Shown here: one piece after another, positions 8,001-18,360 of the stretch
How the letters are laid out: every line of letters begins with the position of its first letter
Position numbering within the stretch: position 1 is the first letter of the stretch
NCBI GenBank assembly: GCA_011763485.2
Contig: JAANSK020279602.1
Coordinates: 1 to 20,659, forward strand
DNA: 20,659 nucleotides
Origin: Isoetes engelmannii
Lineage: Eukaryota; Streptophyta; Lycopodiopsida; Isoetales; Isoetaceae
Direction of reading: 5' to 3'
Translations under genes and position numbers: made by a program
The notes under the pieces: model-generated
Seen by the model: the letters and a program-made list of their open reading frames with translations, nothing else
Told to the model about the DNA's origin: nothing
Databases searched by the model: none

Positions 8001-11000
8001 TCTAATGGTGCTCCTTTAAGCTTGTGGGCATATTTGTGCCCTTTATTGCTTGATGTAAGAACACCACCTGCACTTTCATAGAATCACATAATCTCTTAGA
8101 GTATTAAGAATGCTTCAGCCACATCATCTTTTAGGAACTATCCTCTTGAAGTAATTTTATAGTAATAGTAATTATTCCACCACGTTTGTCTTCTGTTTAT
8201 TTTGTTCTGCATCCCATAAACTTCCACACACACTTCTACATCATACAGGAAAGTGGCTACAGCCATGTACACGCTAGATGTTTTAAATCCTAATTTATAT
8301 AGATCAGGATTGCCACTCATCAATGCCTTTACATACCCCATTGATATCTCCACACTCAGGATATGGACAGCTCGGCTGATCACGTGCACGTAATGGAACA
8401 ATTTCATACGTCATGAGCATGAAAATCAAAAGCCCAGGTGCACGATCAAAAATGAGCTGAGGGGTTGCTAAAATATTTCAAGATTATACATTTAAATCTC
8501 AAGACCACGAGGCCACAAAATATACGAGCGGGTTACTATGCAAGAAGTTCTGCCTCAAAATGCTCACTCAGCTTAACAATCCCCAATGTTTCTATCCCCA
8601 CATTTGTTGTGTTGCTTTCTCAGGAACCAAATCACAAATGCCTATTTCCACCAGATATATCAATGCTCCATACCTTGTCCGTCCGACTAATTGCTTAAAT
8701 CACCCTGTTTGCAATTTGATATGGATCCGTTAATCAGTTGTTACTCAAACAAGAGGCTATTTCTATGATTCGACCATAAAACGACATAAGTCTAAAGAAA
8801 ATTTATATGAAAAGCAAGACAGAACATACTCTATTAATATTACTGTAATTCAGACCTTCATAAAAGAGATCCCTCAAAATGCGGTCAAGAACAGTTGGTG
8901 GAGGTACCCTGAATGCATGGGAGACGTCTCGAATTTGGTGATTAACAGCTGCAAATATATTATTCACTAAGTGAATTGAATGCATTTATAATGGACCAAG
9001 CAAGGAAACCAGTAACATTTTGAAAATATGATAACAGTACCAGATGCAAAGTCTTCCATAAATTCTGCCTCTTTTGTTAATACGAAGGACATAATCAAGG
9101 CATGCAACCTTCCTGCAAAACCTAGGCTCCCGCTCTGTGGGTCATCCGTTCTAAAATACAGAATTGTAGTATGATAAGAAACGCCATAAATGAAATATCT
9201 TCATGTTGCAACTCAGAAAAGATAAATAGTTTCTTTTCGTTTAGCTAAAGATTAGATGCCCATTTACATCAAAAATAAAAAAGGCAAGCACATATTGATT
9301 GAGTCCTCTAGCTAATAGAACTAGATATAGCATCTGAAAATGGCCAGCCAGGATTGAAAAGGCAATGCAGATAGGTAGAGGGTGTCACAAAGTCCACAAG
9401 CTCCACTATTCCTGTACAAAGGATTGCATGAGGTTGATATAGTTAATATCTAAATAGATATGATGTGCACATGTATTGGTGAATTGAGTTCATTATGTTG
9501 TGTCTTGCTTAGATCCTATATTTGGTCAAAGATTGCTAACTGCAGCTCCCCGTGTTAGTTCCAATCTATGTCTATAAAGAGAGGGCAAGCATTCCTGGTT
9601 CCAACTATCTACAGTTTGAGGTAGGCAGGCATATTAGGTTTGTGACGTGAGATAGAGAAAACTGAATTTCTGCACCTTCTTCTACACAGCCCATGCATCT
9701 ATCATTGGAGAGGATACTATTGTGGTGCACTATAAGTGTATAGTGTCATTATAAGTGTACAAAGTATTTGCATGACCATCTCACTTCTCAAGTCTACGTC
9801 GGTGCTGCCTGTGCCTGTGCAATGCCAGAACTACAAAAGAAACCTATGCATATTATTATAACGATTTTATACCCACAAGGTAGAAGATAGATTTCCTTGA
9901 TAAGGACCATTTTCTGCCTTCAAAAATAGCTATAGTACAGGCAAAACACACCAACATCCCACCAGCATAAACAGCAAATGAATTTTGGAGTGACCGGTCT
10001 TTACAAAATAAAAAAACGGCGTTGTGGCTTACAGAAATAATTTCGGCTTCAGGAACCAGTTGTCAGCCTCAAATGTTGAAGCATTTTCTAACTCAGCCAT
10101 ATCTACTGAACTTTCTATATACCTATTTCTCCAAGTTGTAATAAGCTCAAAGCCTGGAATAAAAAACGTCATGATTACACCCATGATGAATTCCAACAGC
10201 AAATGTACGTGATTATCTGATTGTGAACCTTTCAGATAATACCTTTCACTGGATCCTCCATTGAATGCCACTCAGCCCAAGGACATTCATCATCCCATTG
10301 AGTGCTATCAGGCACCTCGTTGACCGGCTCTAAATGGAATTCTGTTTCAGTGGGACGGTGATCTAATGAAACTTTGTAAGTCAATTTCATTGTGAGTACC
10401 ACTGTCATCCTGCGACTCGTGGGAAAATGTGAATCTGCATAACCCTGTGATTTTAAACATGTTAGGGGTACTTTAGGATGAGTAAACAGTCTTTGACTTA
10501 AAATTGTGGTTTATCCTCATTTTTACATGCTTAAGATTGTAGTTTATCCTCACTTGTACATGCTTTATATTAATGCAATACGTTCATTTATTCATGCTGG
10601 TCGCTGAACATGGAAGCGACAAAATGAAAGCTTATGCTTGTCTGGAACTGTATTTTTCGAAGTCGGATGATTATAACTTGGGCTAACCCAATAGTCGCCT
10701 AATTACATGCATGTGCATTGTCTTTGCTGTGCCCATCCCAGGATTTTCAAGTCTACCTGTCCACATCTTGCCAAATGTCATGATCATGATATGAACACAG
10801 TTCACAGTCATGCTCCAGTCTTGCATTCTTATGATCATGCATATTATATAGATGCTCTGCGATGCACACGTTCCTTAGGACTTAAAAGATATGTGCTCCA
10901 CCCTAGAGTACTTATATAGATATGAGTAAAAAAATTATTGGTGTCTTAGGCAGAACAAAAAACGTAGGAGTCTTCAGAATAATGGATAAACACAAAATTT

Positions 11001-14000
11001 CTCTTCCCATCCTGTAATGTAAGTGAAGAGGACAACCGCAACTATAAAGAAAGTATTTTTGCTTGAACTGATAATCAAATATCTGAAATGGCACAACAAT
11101 GTTTTCAAGAAGACGAGCACCTCTAAAGCTGAGGGTAAGACTTCTGATATGGTTTGCTGCATGTTATCTTCTGAACAACACTTTTGACTAAGAAAGGCCT
11201 CCTTTCTTGCATGGAAAATCTGTTCAAAATGCTTCTTTTTCGCTTTGCAATTAACTTAGTGCAAGCCTCATTTTTATATGTTCAAAGTTTCAGTTAGTGT
11301 TTATTTGTTTGAAATACATTCTAGGTGGCTAGAATGCGCCCTAGCTGTACATGATCTGATGTAATTTTGGTCTCATAGACCCAAGCGGTCTCCCACAGAC
11401 GTTTAATATAATCTTTCTTCATTATTATTTCAAACCTTCATAGACATCAACTACTTAATAAACGTAAGAAGTCTAATGTGCACAAGTTTAAGCAGTCAAT
11501 TTAATAACGCCATGCAATCTTCTTAAGTTCCTTTTCAATTTATAAGAACATCCCTCCATCAGAAACGAAATTATCAATTAGAGACCTTCCTCCACCTACA
11601 AAAAATAATCATATGGCGTTTTATGCAGTAATATATTACCAATTTGGATAGAAATAAGTCATATAAGCCCTCTAGATGCATAAGTTTCACAGGAACTTGG
11701 GTATCCACGCGGTCTGCTTCATATCGTATTGAAAATGAGCCCATTGAATTCTGAATTCCAAAGTAGGCCTTACGTGTTGGATCATGAACAGGTACAAACA
11801 CTGGCCACACTCTGCAAACAAAAACAAGTCTGTCAATGCATGTCTGTATTTAAACTCCATGTAACTAGATAGCATTTTGTAAAGGCATACAAATCCACTA
11901 TATTTTCAAATTATTTAAGCAGGACGCTGATCCCAGCATTTGCTCCACTAGTTGATTAGATATTATGGTCAGTTAATGCTTCATGGAGATTGTGAGTTGA
12001 TGTTACGGTGGTTTATTATAGTAATAATGAGGGATTGGTTCCTTGCCACTTTTAATTCTGACTTCATTCTCTACTCTCATTTTCCAAGCTCACCTGTTCT
12101 GCAATCAATGCACACCCCATAATACAGCTGCAACGAAATGCTACAAATCAATCAATACCTTGCCCAATCATCTTCACATCTGGGAAGCTCTATTTTCAAA
12201 AAAGTGAGGCTTTAAACGAATCCTTCACATTTGGTTGTACATTTGGTTGGCATTTGTTTCTGAGAGGTGGAAATCATGCATACAATGTTCTTCTAGATAG
12301 TTGAAAACTGCTAATACAACTTGCTCTCTCATCTTCACATATGGAATCTCCACCAAAAAAAGTTAACATCTTCACCAATTTGAAGCCCTCAAAGAGACAG
12401 TTCCTTTACAATTGGGTGTATGGTGCCATTATTTTTGAAAAATTGTGTAAAATAACCCAAGAGAACCCCTGAACATTCTACAATGAGAGCAAGATATAGA
12501 GCGAACACCTCAAACTACTTCCAACGAGCATGATTAACAGAACATGAGCATCAGGTGTTTTTCTTGTTCTTGGCCCCAGGTAATGTAATTAAGACGGACC
12601 GTGTGCAAAGCATGATCCTTACTGTCAGTAAGCCTCACATTGCACTTGTTCTCCAATAGCAGCGGACGAAGCCTAGCATTGAACATTTTAAGCTTCATTT
12701 ATCTAGAAAATAAATACAATACTTGGTTCACTCATAAAATCACTTTCAAATTATATATAAGACTGAAGAAAAAGGGCCGATGCCTTTGTGAACAAGCATG
12801 AGAATTAAGATTTCAGGAAGCTACCTGCCAGAATTTGAGAGTGCAACTTCCACAGTGCTCAATAAAAATGTGGCATCTGCAGCATCAAGGACAACACCAC
12901 TCATGCTTACTGGAGCAACCACCTAAGGGAGATATTCCATACCACAAGGTACTTAATATTGAAGTTAAACTTTTAACGCATAGATTTTCTGGATGAATTC
13001 ATGCTCAAGCATACCATAAATTCCTTCACACCAAACCACAGCTGCAAATGGTGCAACCCAAAAATCCATTCGTCATTGCTTTCATCTAGAACATGAAGTT
13101 CATATTCAATAAGTTAATCGTGCAGCCCTTTGCACTATGGGCTTAAGAACTCTGTGATTACAATACATACGACTAGCTTTGGGGCAAAACAGTTCCATGC
13201 GGTACTTTTTATAACCGTATGATACTTCAGAGGCATTGCTAAGCAAATTTTCAAAACCTTCCACAGGTTCTGCACCAGCAACTTGTCTGCCAGCTGATAC
13301 TCCATCTGCCTACATTAATACAAGCTATTAATCGTACTGTATACGGAATATGACTTTGAGATAAAAGAGATAAACAAGCAACCAAATCCTAAATGAATGA
13401 CTGAGCTTACAAGAAAGCTAGTTGCTGCAATGTTTGACCATTCCTGAAAAACAGATTCAACAGCTGCAATGAATCTGCAAAAAGAAAATGGGAGACAGGA
13501 TACTGTTATGTAAAACATGGCCAGCTGGGCTTTTATATTGAACTAAAATCATCTTCACATGGCATTTACTAAAATCAAAAGTCAGGTGTAAAGGCTTCAA
13601 TCTGTGACTTGTCTGCATTCTAAACAGTTCACCTTCTGTTCCTAATTCTTGCTTCAGTATACCTAATGTCGCTTCCATGATGGTGAAAGAAAAGGAAGAA
13701 GCATATGAAACAGATGACCACAGAATTCTTAAAACAAGAGAAAGCACAGCTGCTTTAGAAAAACTTCCTTGGTGAATAGCTGTAAGCAAATAAAGGAAGA
13801 AAAAAAGTAGAGAATTTTATAAAGGTTATTTATGCTAGCAAGTTAAACTGCATTGCACCTACGCATAAACCATATCATATGCTACCACCTATATTGCTGA
13901 AACAAATGTAGTTAGCACAGTCATAATGACCTTGAAAAGTCTCTACAAGAACTTTCAAACCAAAACTAATCAGGTTTTCACGCAGCCAATCACTTTAGCT

Positions 14001-14350
14001 GATAATTATTTATTATACATGAATCTTGTAAAGCTTAAAAATTTCGTTGATCCATCTTCCCATATCTTCATTCTCTTACCTCATTTAATTTTCTTCGTTT
14101 CTAAACATGATTGTCTCTCAAGCTATATATACAAGGATTGCATTAAGTATGTCAGTACCTTTCCCAAGATGAAGCCACAGTAAAGTCCTTGAAGCCTTCC
14201 AGCTGCATTCATTAAACCAACATAGCTGATTGGTTTATGCAAACAAAAGAAGGTGAGTGCCCAAGTACTAAAACTCACATTTTCAGAAGGATCTTGGCAC
14301 TCATCATCTTCACTTGTAGCAGCCGCTTCATTATCTTGGACTTCCTCCAT
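5005..14350 (-). CDS. Rab3 GTPase-activating protein catalytic subunit, 22 coding exons, 960 aa
   Basis: Catalytic subunit of the Rab3GAP complex, which acts with RAB3GAP2 on membrane Rab GTPases; in animals it is a GAP for Rab3 and takes part in Rab18 activation. Exons: 14350-14279, 14202-14159, 13474-13411, 13309-13171, 13085-13015, 12922-12825, 11811-11640, 10444-10243, 10153-10033, 9150-9041, 8948-8844, 8067-7942, 7869-7736, 7567-7442, 7331-7261, 6982-6838, 6764-6690, 6609-6564, 6175-5907, 5838-5646, 5578-5379, 5304-5005. All use GT-AG and sum to 2883 nt in one frame. Landmarks: FTVASSWERF (about 31-40), WPVFVPVHDP (165-174), QVPVKLMHLEGLY, WDDECPWAEW, VPPPTVLDR (379-387), WIEFVREVRW (447-456), MAAFKAANPG (642-651), WHSPRDW (660-666), MGNFLNGHEP (896-905), and the C-terminal RMYIHGTANDL. 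Arg664 fits the catalytic Arg of the animal protein (human Arg728, from memory). Length is close to human (about 980). The least certain junction is the 8844 donor (TACA|GTAATA), chosen to keep frame. An in-frame leader exon ending at 14495 could add Met-Lys. Confidence 0.95.
9151..10032. other. Large RAB3GAP1 intron between exons 9 and 10
   Basis: This 882-bp intron holds a plus-strand TATA-like word (TCTATAAAGAG, about 9571-9581) in an otherwise anonymous AT-rich stretch. No complete mobile element with paired ends is visible. Confidence 0.35.
10498..10563. repeat. 33-bp tandem duplication within an intron
   Basis: Two adjoining 33-bp copies (10498-10530 and 10531-10563) begin TTAAAATTGTGG and TTAAGATTGTAG and differ at only a few positions. 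They lie in the 1195-bp intron between RAB3GAP1 exons 7 and 8, about 54 bp from the exon 8 acceptor. Likely a replication-slippage duplication. Confidence 0.7.
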
Positions 14351-14494
14351 CTAAATCCATGAGGAAGAAAAAATCTTCTTTTAAATTGAACTGAAAGTCA
14401 TTCAATTCCAGTTCTACCAGTCTTGCTATGGCTCCAATTATCAGTTAGTTATTCACCACAATAAGCTTAAATTTTTATTCAGGGAACTACTGAC
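14351..14494 (-). other. Possible 5' leader intron of RAB3GAP1
   Basis: The ATG at 14350 directly follows ATTTAG, a usable acceptor. AATGAAG|GTCAGT at 14495-14490 is a matching donor 144 bp upstream. Splicing would place ATG-AAG in frame before the annotated Met, with a TAA a few codons further up, so translation could start two codons earlier. Without splicing, the TAG of the acceptor precedes the ATG directly. Confidence 0.35.
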
Positions 14495-14641
14495 CTTCAT
14501 TCTTTCCAATTAAGACTTATCATCGGGCATCCCCGATGTCGAGGACATGGAACAGCAAATCTGAATCTATACAGCCCATCAAAGCCCCACAATTAATGAA
14601 CCTGAGAAACCACAATTGTAAACTTCAGAAGTTTGCAAGAT

Positions 14642-14722
14642 GGGTTAAGCCGGAATCGAACTACCTTGTAATCGAAGCCTGATCTACAGATTTTACTGAA
14701 AGAATGCGGCATAACCACGCGA
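14642..14722 (-). pseudogene. tRNA-like relic, possibly tRNA-Tyr-like
   Basis: On the minus strand the 3' end reads GTAGTTCGATTCCGG (a good box B), then CTTAACC and CCA. Further 5' is CAGTAAAATCTG, which resembles a Tyr anticodon arm (CAGACTGTAAATCTG in organellar tRNA-Tyr), and GGTTATGCCGC near the 5' end. Stem pairing is poor, the D arm is mostly missing, and no target duplication is visible. It sits about 290 bp upstream of the RAB3GAP1 start codon. Chance resemblance is possible. Confidence 0.25.
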
Positions 14723-14980
14723 TCAAGGATAATTCTTTTATTTATTAGCGGCTTATGCACTTAATATGGTCTCAATTGAGCTTATTCCGCAAAGTATAGT
14801 TGACGATCCGAAGACCGAGTAAGAGTAAGTTCATGTCGCTTAAAATGTTAGGGCAGAAAGTCTGTCACTCAACAAGTTTAATTTTATACTAGAAAAAGTG
14901 GCCAGCATTGCTGGGCTATTCATGGGCATAAATTAACAAAACTAGTACAAAGGGTGGATTTAAGTTGAGACATCTATTAC

Positions 14981-15278
14981 TGGTTCGGGAAACTTTTTAG
15001 GCACAATCTGCACATTTCCTGCTCGATGTAGCCCAGCCTACGAGCTACATACCCGCACTCCACTCCTATCGGACATAACCAAAAAATTGCTATTTTTAGC
15101 AGGAATTTTTCCTGCTATTTTGAAACTGTAGTGTGAATTTTCAGATTTGGACGGTAGGTTACAAGGGTTCCCCGCACTCCACTCCTACCGGACATAACCA
15201 AAAAATTGTTATTTTTAGCAGGAATTGTTCCTGCTATTTTTAAACTGTACTGTGAATTTTCAGATATTTTCCGAACCA
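14981..15278. mobile_element. MITE-like fold-back element, 298 bp
   Basis: The stretch is bounded by the inverted words TGGTTCGG (14981-14988) and CCGAACCA (15271-15278); similarity between the two ends fades quickly beyond about 12 bp. Inside are two 95-bp units with a 119-bp period (15052-15146 and 15171-15265), differing at about five positions. Each carries a perfect hairpin, AGCAGGAA-TTT-TTCCTGCT in the first copy. There is no coding capacity. A clean target-site duplication was not found, so the boundaries and class are tentative. Confidence 0.4.
15052..15265. repeat. Two 95-bp direct repeats, each with a hairpin
   Basis: Copies at 15052-15146 and 15171-15265 start CCCGCACTCCACTCC and end TGAATTTTCAGAT. 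About 95% identity points to a fairly recent duplication. Confidence 0.8.
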
Positions 15279-15336
15279 AGCTACTATTGGGTTTGTATTG
15301 GGTTGGATGCTGCCTTGTGGAGCGACGTTAAAATAT

Positions 15337-15358
15337 TCTTATCTTATCTTATCTTATT
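15337..15358. repeat. (TCTTA)n microsatellite
   Basis: Four tandem TCTTA units follow GGAGCGACGTTAAAATAT. A short motif run after GACGTTAAA resembles the 3' tail of some LINE or SINE retroposons, but no body of such an element is identifiable. Confidence 0.6.
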
Positions 15359-15615
15359 GAATGAGTGAATGTTGATGATAGAATCTTGAGAAAATGGCGT
15401 GTTACCTATATTGATACCATGTGACCTGGCAAAAATGGTACATTCCATTGTTTGAACCACCATGAGGTCAAAACTTATGGTTATTGCTTGCATGTTCTTG
15501 TTCGTTTAAGGTTCATATCCTAACATTAAGTGGCTCTTTATCAAATTACGATGAATATTTAGAAATTATCAACCAAGTGCATGTAACTTATCATAAGAAT
15601 TGTTGCTCAAGAATC

Positions 15616-15783
15616 ATAGATCAAAGAGGCCAAGGCCTTGACATTTTTATAAAAAATTCAGATGTTCCCTTCCGCGAGCCGCTAACACATATACGAAGCA
15701 TAGATCAAAGAGTCGAAGGCCTTGGCATTTTTACCTATAATTCAAATGTTCCCCTCGGAGAGCCATTAACACCTATACGAAGC
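15616..15783. repeat. 84-bp tandem duplication
   Basis: Two adjoining 84-bp copies (15616-15699 and 15700-15783) both begin ATAGATCAAAGAG and end ATACGAAGC. Both copies are open in the plus frame running 15484-15789. Their 14 differences fall 6, 4 and 4 on codon positions one, two and three, with no third-position excess, so the open frame is probably not under protein selection. Confidence 0.75.
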
Positions 15784-15834
15784 AAATAAAGTCATATAAA
15801 GCCTAGATGAATAAATGCCTCGTGCCTCCCATTA

Positions 15835-15956
15835 TTAGTGAAGTAAACATCTTGAATCTCTTTTAGGCAGAGAAATAGACCTCATTTGCATTATTGCATC
15901 CTTTTCCACTTCACATGCCAACATCAGATTCAATTCATTTTCTAGAAAATCTGGAT
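15835..15956 (-). CDS. Terminal-exon-like segment, unknown gene
   Basis: After a CCATTCTAG acceptor the minus strand reads PDFLENELNLMLACEVEKDA and IMQMRSISLPKRDSRCLLH to a TAA pair at 15837-15832 (39 whole codons plus a split one). Composition is acidic and helical and looks like protein, but I do not recognise it, and an upstream exon of matching phase was not established. It may belong with the exon-like segments at 16650-17460, or be a chance frame. Confidence 0.25.
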
Positions 15957-16649
15957 CTAGAATGGAAGGCCAGGTTCATCACTTCAATTTGTCGATGGGA
16001 TCTCCAAAATTTAGATCTTGACCTTTGTTTCCGCTAAACAAAAAAAGTTTATTTTTTGCATGGCCATAACACTTTTGGAAACAAAATATGAACCTAATGG
16101 CGGGCTGCAATTTGCATGCATTGATTCTGAACCCACAAACAACAGTTTTAAGAACTGAAAACTGGAGTAAAGAATCATTGTTACCAAAAATGAATTCAAA
16201 TGCTCGAGACTAAAAAGAGAGAACATAAAAATCAGTTCCTGCTCTTTTGTAATTTGTTCACCTTCTCTATATACCTTTTGTTGTTTGTCTGATGCAACCC
16301 AATCAGCTTTTTTATAATGTATAGGCATTTAGAAAACATGTTCCAAACAACCATGTCTCTTGCTAGGTTGTCCTTAATTGTATGGTCAAACAGTGAGCAA
16401 ACCTTACACTGTTATAAAAGCAAGTAAGAAGAAAAAGGAGAAAACAGTGAGCATAATACATTGAATAAAATGTTTTTGGTCCTTGTATCAATCTTGCATA
16501 AGAAATTAGATCTAAGCATGCAAAATACAAATTTGTAAATAGACATGCAGAGGATTGCAAAAATTCTGGAACAAAAATGTCCAATTGAAAGAAATTAATC
16601 AGCGTAAGAATGCCTTGAGCAAAATATTGCAATTGTTAGATTGGCTTAC
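15957..16649. other. AT-rich stretch, no supported gene
   Basis: Several short minus-strand frames occur (for example KADWVASDKQQK near 16270-16320, and GQDLNFGDPIDKLK ending near 15980). None has a consistent chain of splice sites and phases, so I leave them uncalled. Confidence 0.3.
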
Positions 16650-17460
16650 ATTGACCATTCGAAAAATGAACACAATCGCTGACCCCTGGGCTCGATTTTC
16701 ATTCAGGTCTTGATAGGAATAGCACCCTTAAGATGGATTCACCATTTAAGTACAGTATCAAATAAGGAGGAAAAGCGCCCCAGCATGGTAACAGTTTAAA
16801 TATGGTCAGATAAAAGAACTGAAAAGTAATGATCACATGCATACGGAAATCATGAAACTGCAGAAAACATAGGACCTCAGATGCATAAACAGACCCATGC
16901 TATAAACATCGTTGGACTAAATGAGCGTCACAATCATGTAGAAATCTAAACCTATGCTTTTTTCTTTTTAAGAGATGCAGAAATTATACCAAGAAGTCAA
17001 TTTCATCATGAATAAGTGACCATCACAATCCAGTACATCGTATGCATCATAGCAGTAAATAAATTTCCAAGAGCAGCATTTTTTGCAGATTAAATTCTTA
17101 CCATCAATTCTGGTTGTGCTTTTATCAAATCCTCCTGAGAACAGGGAAAATGACATACTTAAACAAACAGCCTTCAGGTGTCATCCATCTCATGGGACAC
17201 ACCAACATCATGACAAGGATTGAAAAACAATCAGCGGCAAGTCCCTAGTCTCCATTACGACTTCACCTTTACTTCCATTATGCACTGCAAAACAATACAT
17301 GGAATGACTCTAACTGCCAAAATAATAAAGCTATAAAATGATTGAATAAAATGAGAAGGAATACCTCAACCAGAACAGTCCCTTGTTTAAATCTCGTCAT
17401 GGTTCCAAGGATAATCTCCCAAGGCAATCTTGTAGTTCTGATTAGGTCGTGGAAGGAAGA
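16650..17460 (-). CDS. Chain of exon-like segments of an unrecognised gene
   Basis: Four minus-strand segments have plausible splice borders. One runs to a donor at 17365 and reads SSFHDLIRTTRLPWEIILGT then MTRFKQGTVLVE. A second, 17284-17267, reads CIMEVK. A third, 17134-17102, reads EDLIKAQPELM. The fourth, 16726-16650, reads CYSYQDLNENRAQGSAIVF then IFRMVN before GTAAGC. The first three are all phase 0 and join cleanly; linking to the fourth needs a 13-nt microexon at about 16840-16853, which I do not trust. No start codon or family is identified. The block abuts the PPR relic at 17515-18110. It may be a decayed gene, a mosaic of exon fragments, or partly chance. Confidence 0.25.
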
Positions 17461-17514
17461 TAACAATAGCCGCGCTCAATCCAACCAAAACCTTCTGGTA
17501 CATACATCAAGGAT

Positions 17515-18110
17515 GCTAACCATTCAGCACATGCATCCAGCAAGCCAATGAAGGTTACAGAATTTGGTTGTAGATCACTTTTCTCCAATTCCTGAAATAG
17601 TTGCAGGGCCATTTGGCAATATGTATATAATTAGATCATGGCGTTCATATGATGACATCTTCTCCTGCATCCTCTCAAACACCACTTTTGCATTGGCCAT
17701 GGTTCCACAATTGTTGATGAATTCAATCCCAAATGTAGTCCCAATAATTTCCTCCTAGCCCACCACGGATAGAGCAAGAATATAAATATACCATTTGGCA
17801 AAGCCATTAGACTGGCACAAATATCAAGGGCATTCAGTAACGATAACTCGTTTGACTTTTTCTGTTCTACATGCGTATATCTGAAGAGCCTCAAGGCTTT
17901 TTTCCCATCTCCATTTGTGATGAAGGATGCAATCACAGCATTCCATAAACTCCAACTATGTTTGGACATTCTGGCAAAGACAAGACAGGCAAGTTATAAA
18001 TTAACGTACTTCCCGTACAAATTGAGGAGAGCATTTTGTAAACCTAGAGATTTTGTGATGCATTCGTTAGGCATAAAGGAATATGCTCGTAGCTACACTC
18101 TGTCATGAAA
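17515..18110 (-). pseudogene. PPR protein pseudogene
   Basis: Minus-strand PPR motifs follow each other in the usual order but in different frames. From 5' to 3': NALLNLYGKYVNL, an in-frame TAA, LACLVFARMSKHSWSLWNAV, IASFITNGDGKKALRLF, SLLNALDICASLMALPNGIF, then after a frameshift FINNCGTMANAKVVFERM, and after another shift MALQLFQELEKSDLQPNSV and TFIGLLDACAE. Plant PPR proteins bind organellar RNA; ALRLF, LDACA and NLYGK are typical motif words. At least one stop and three frame changes break it. Only about four motifs remain, with no start, targeting peptide or C-terminal E/DYW region. It lies just left of the MULE on the plus strand. PPR genes are largely intronless, so the frame changes are better explained by decay than by splicing. 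Confidence 0.85.
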
Positions 18111-18202
18111 TCCCTCAAAACAATGGGATTAAATATTGCGTGTAGGGCGCGATTCCTTTAGCTAGCATCCACCAAGGCTTGAATTAATGGTGATTTATTC
18201 AA

Positions 18203-18230
18203 GGGAAAATTACCAAAATGCCCCTACAAT
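18203..18230 (+). repeat. Left terminal inverted repeat of the MULE
   Basis: 28 bp, the exact reverse complement of 18941-18968. Confidence 0.95.
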
Positions 18231-18360
18231 TTAGCCTTTTTCCCCAAATGCCCCTACCCTTTCTAGAATTACCAAGATGCCCTCGATCAACTTAAATACA
18301 GTATATTGAGATTGTATACATCATAAGTATTTCATATTTACCAAAATACCCCTAGTATTT

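Noticed and set aside
8138-8407. Minus-strand 89-codon frame inside a RAB3GAP1 intron
   Set aside because: It has no family match, and RAB3GAP1 reads from the 8844 exon to the 8067 exon without it.
9433-9700. LTR-like stretch with a TATA-like word in the large intron
   Set aside because: No paired ends, target duplication, primer-binding site or coding part could be seen; a TATA-like word in AT-rich DNA is weak evidence.
13457-13789. Minus-strand 110-codon frame near RAB3GAP1 exon 3
   Set aside because: It overlaps exon 3 in a different frame. The true join from 14159 to 13474 gives the family sequence SWERFIAAVES.
15301-15358. 3' end of a LINE or SINE
   Set aside because: GACGTTAAA followed by a TCTTA run is suggestive, but there is no reverse-transcriptase segment, tRNA head or target duplication.
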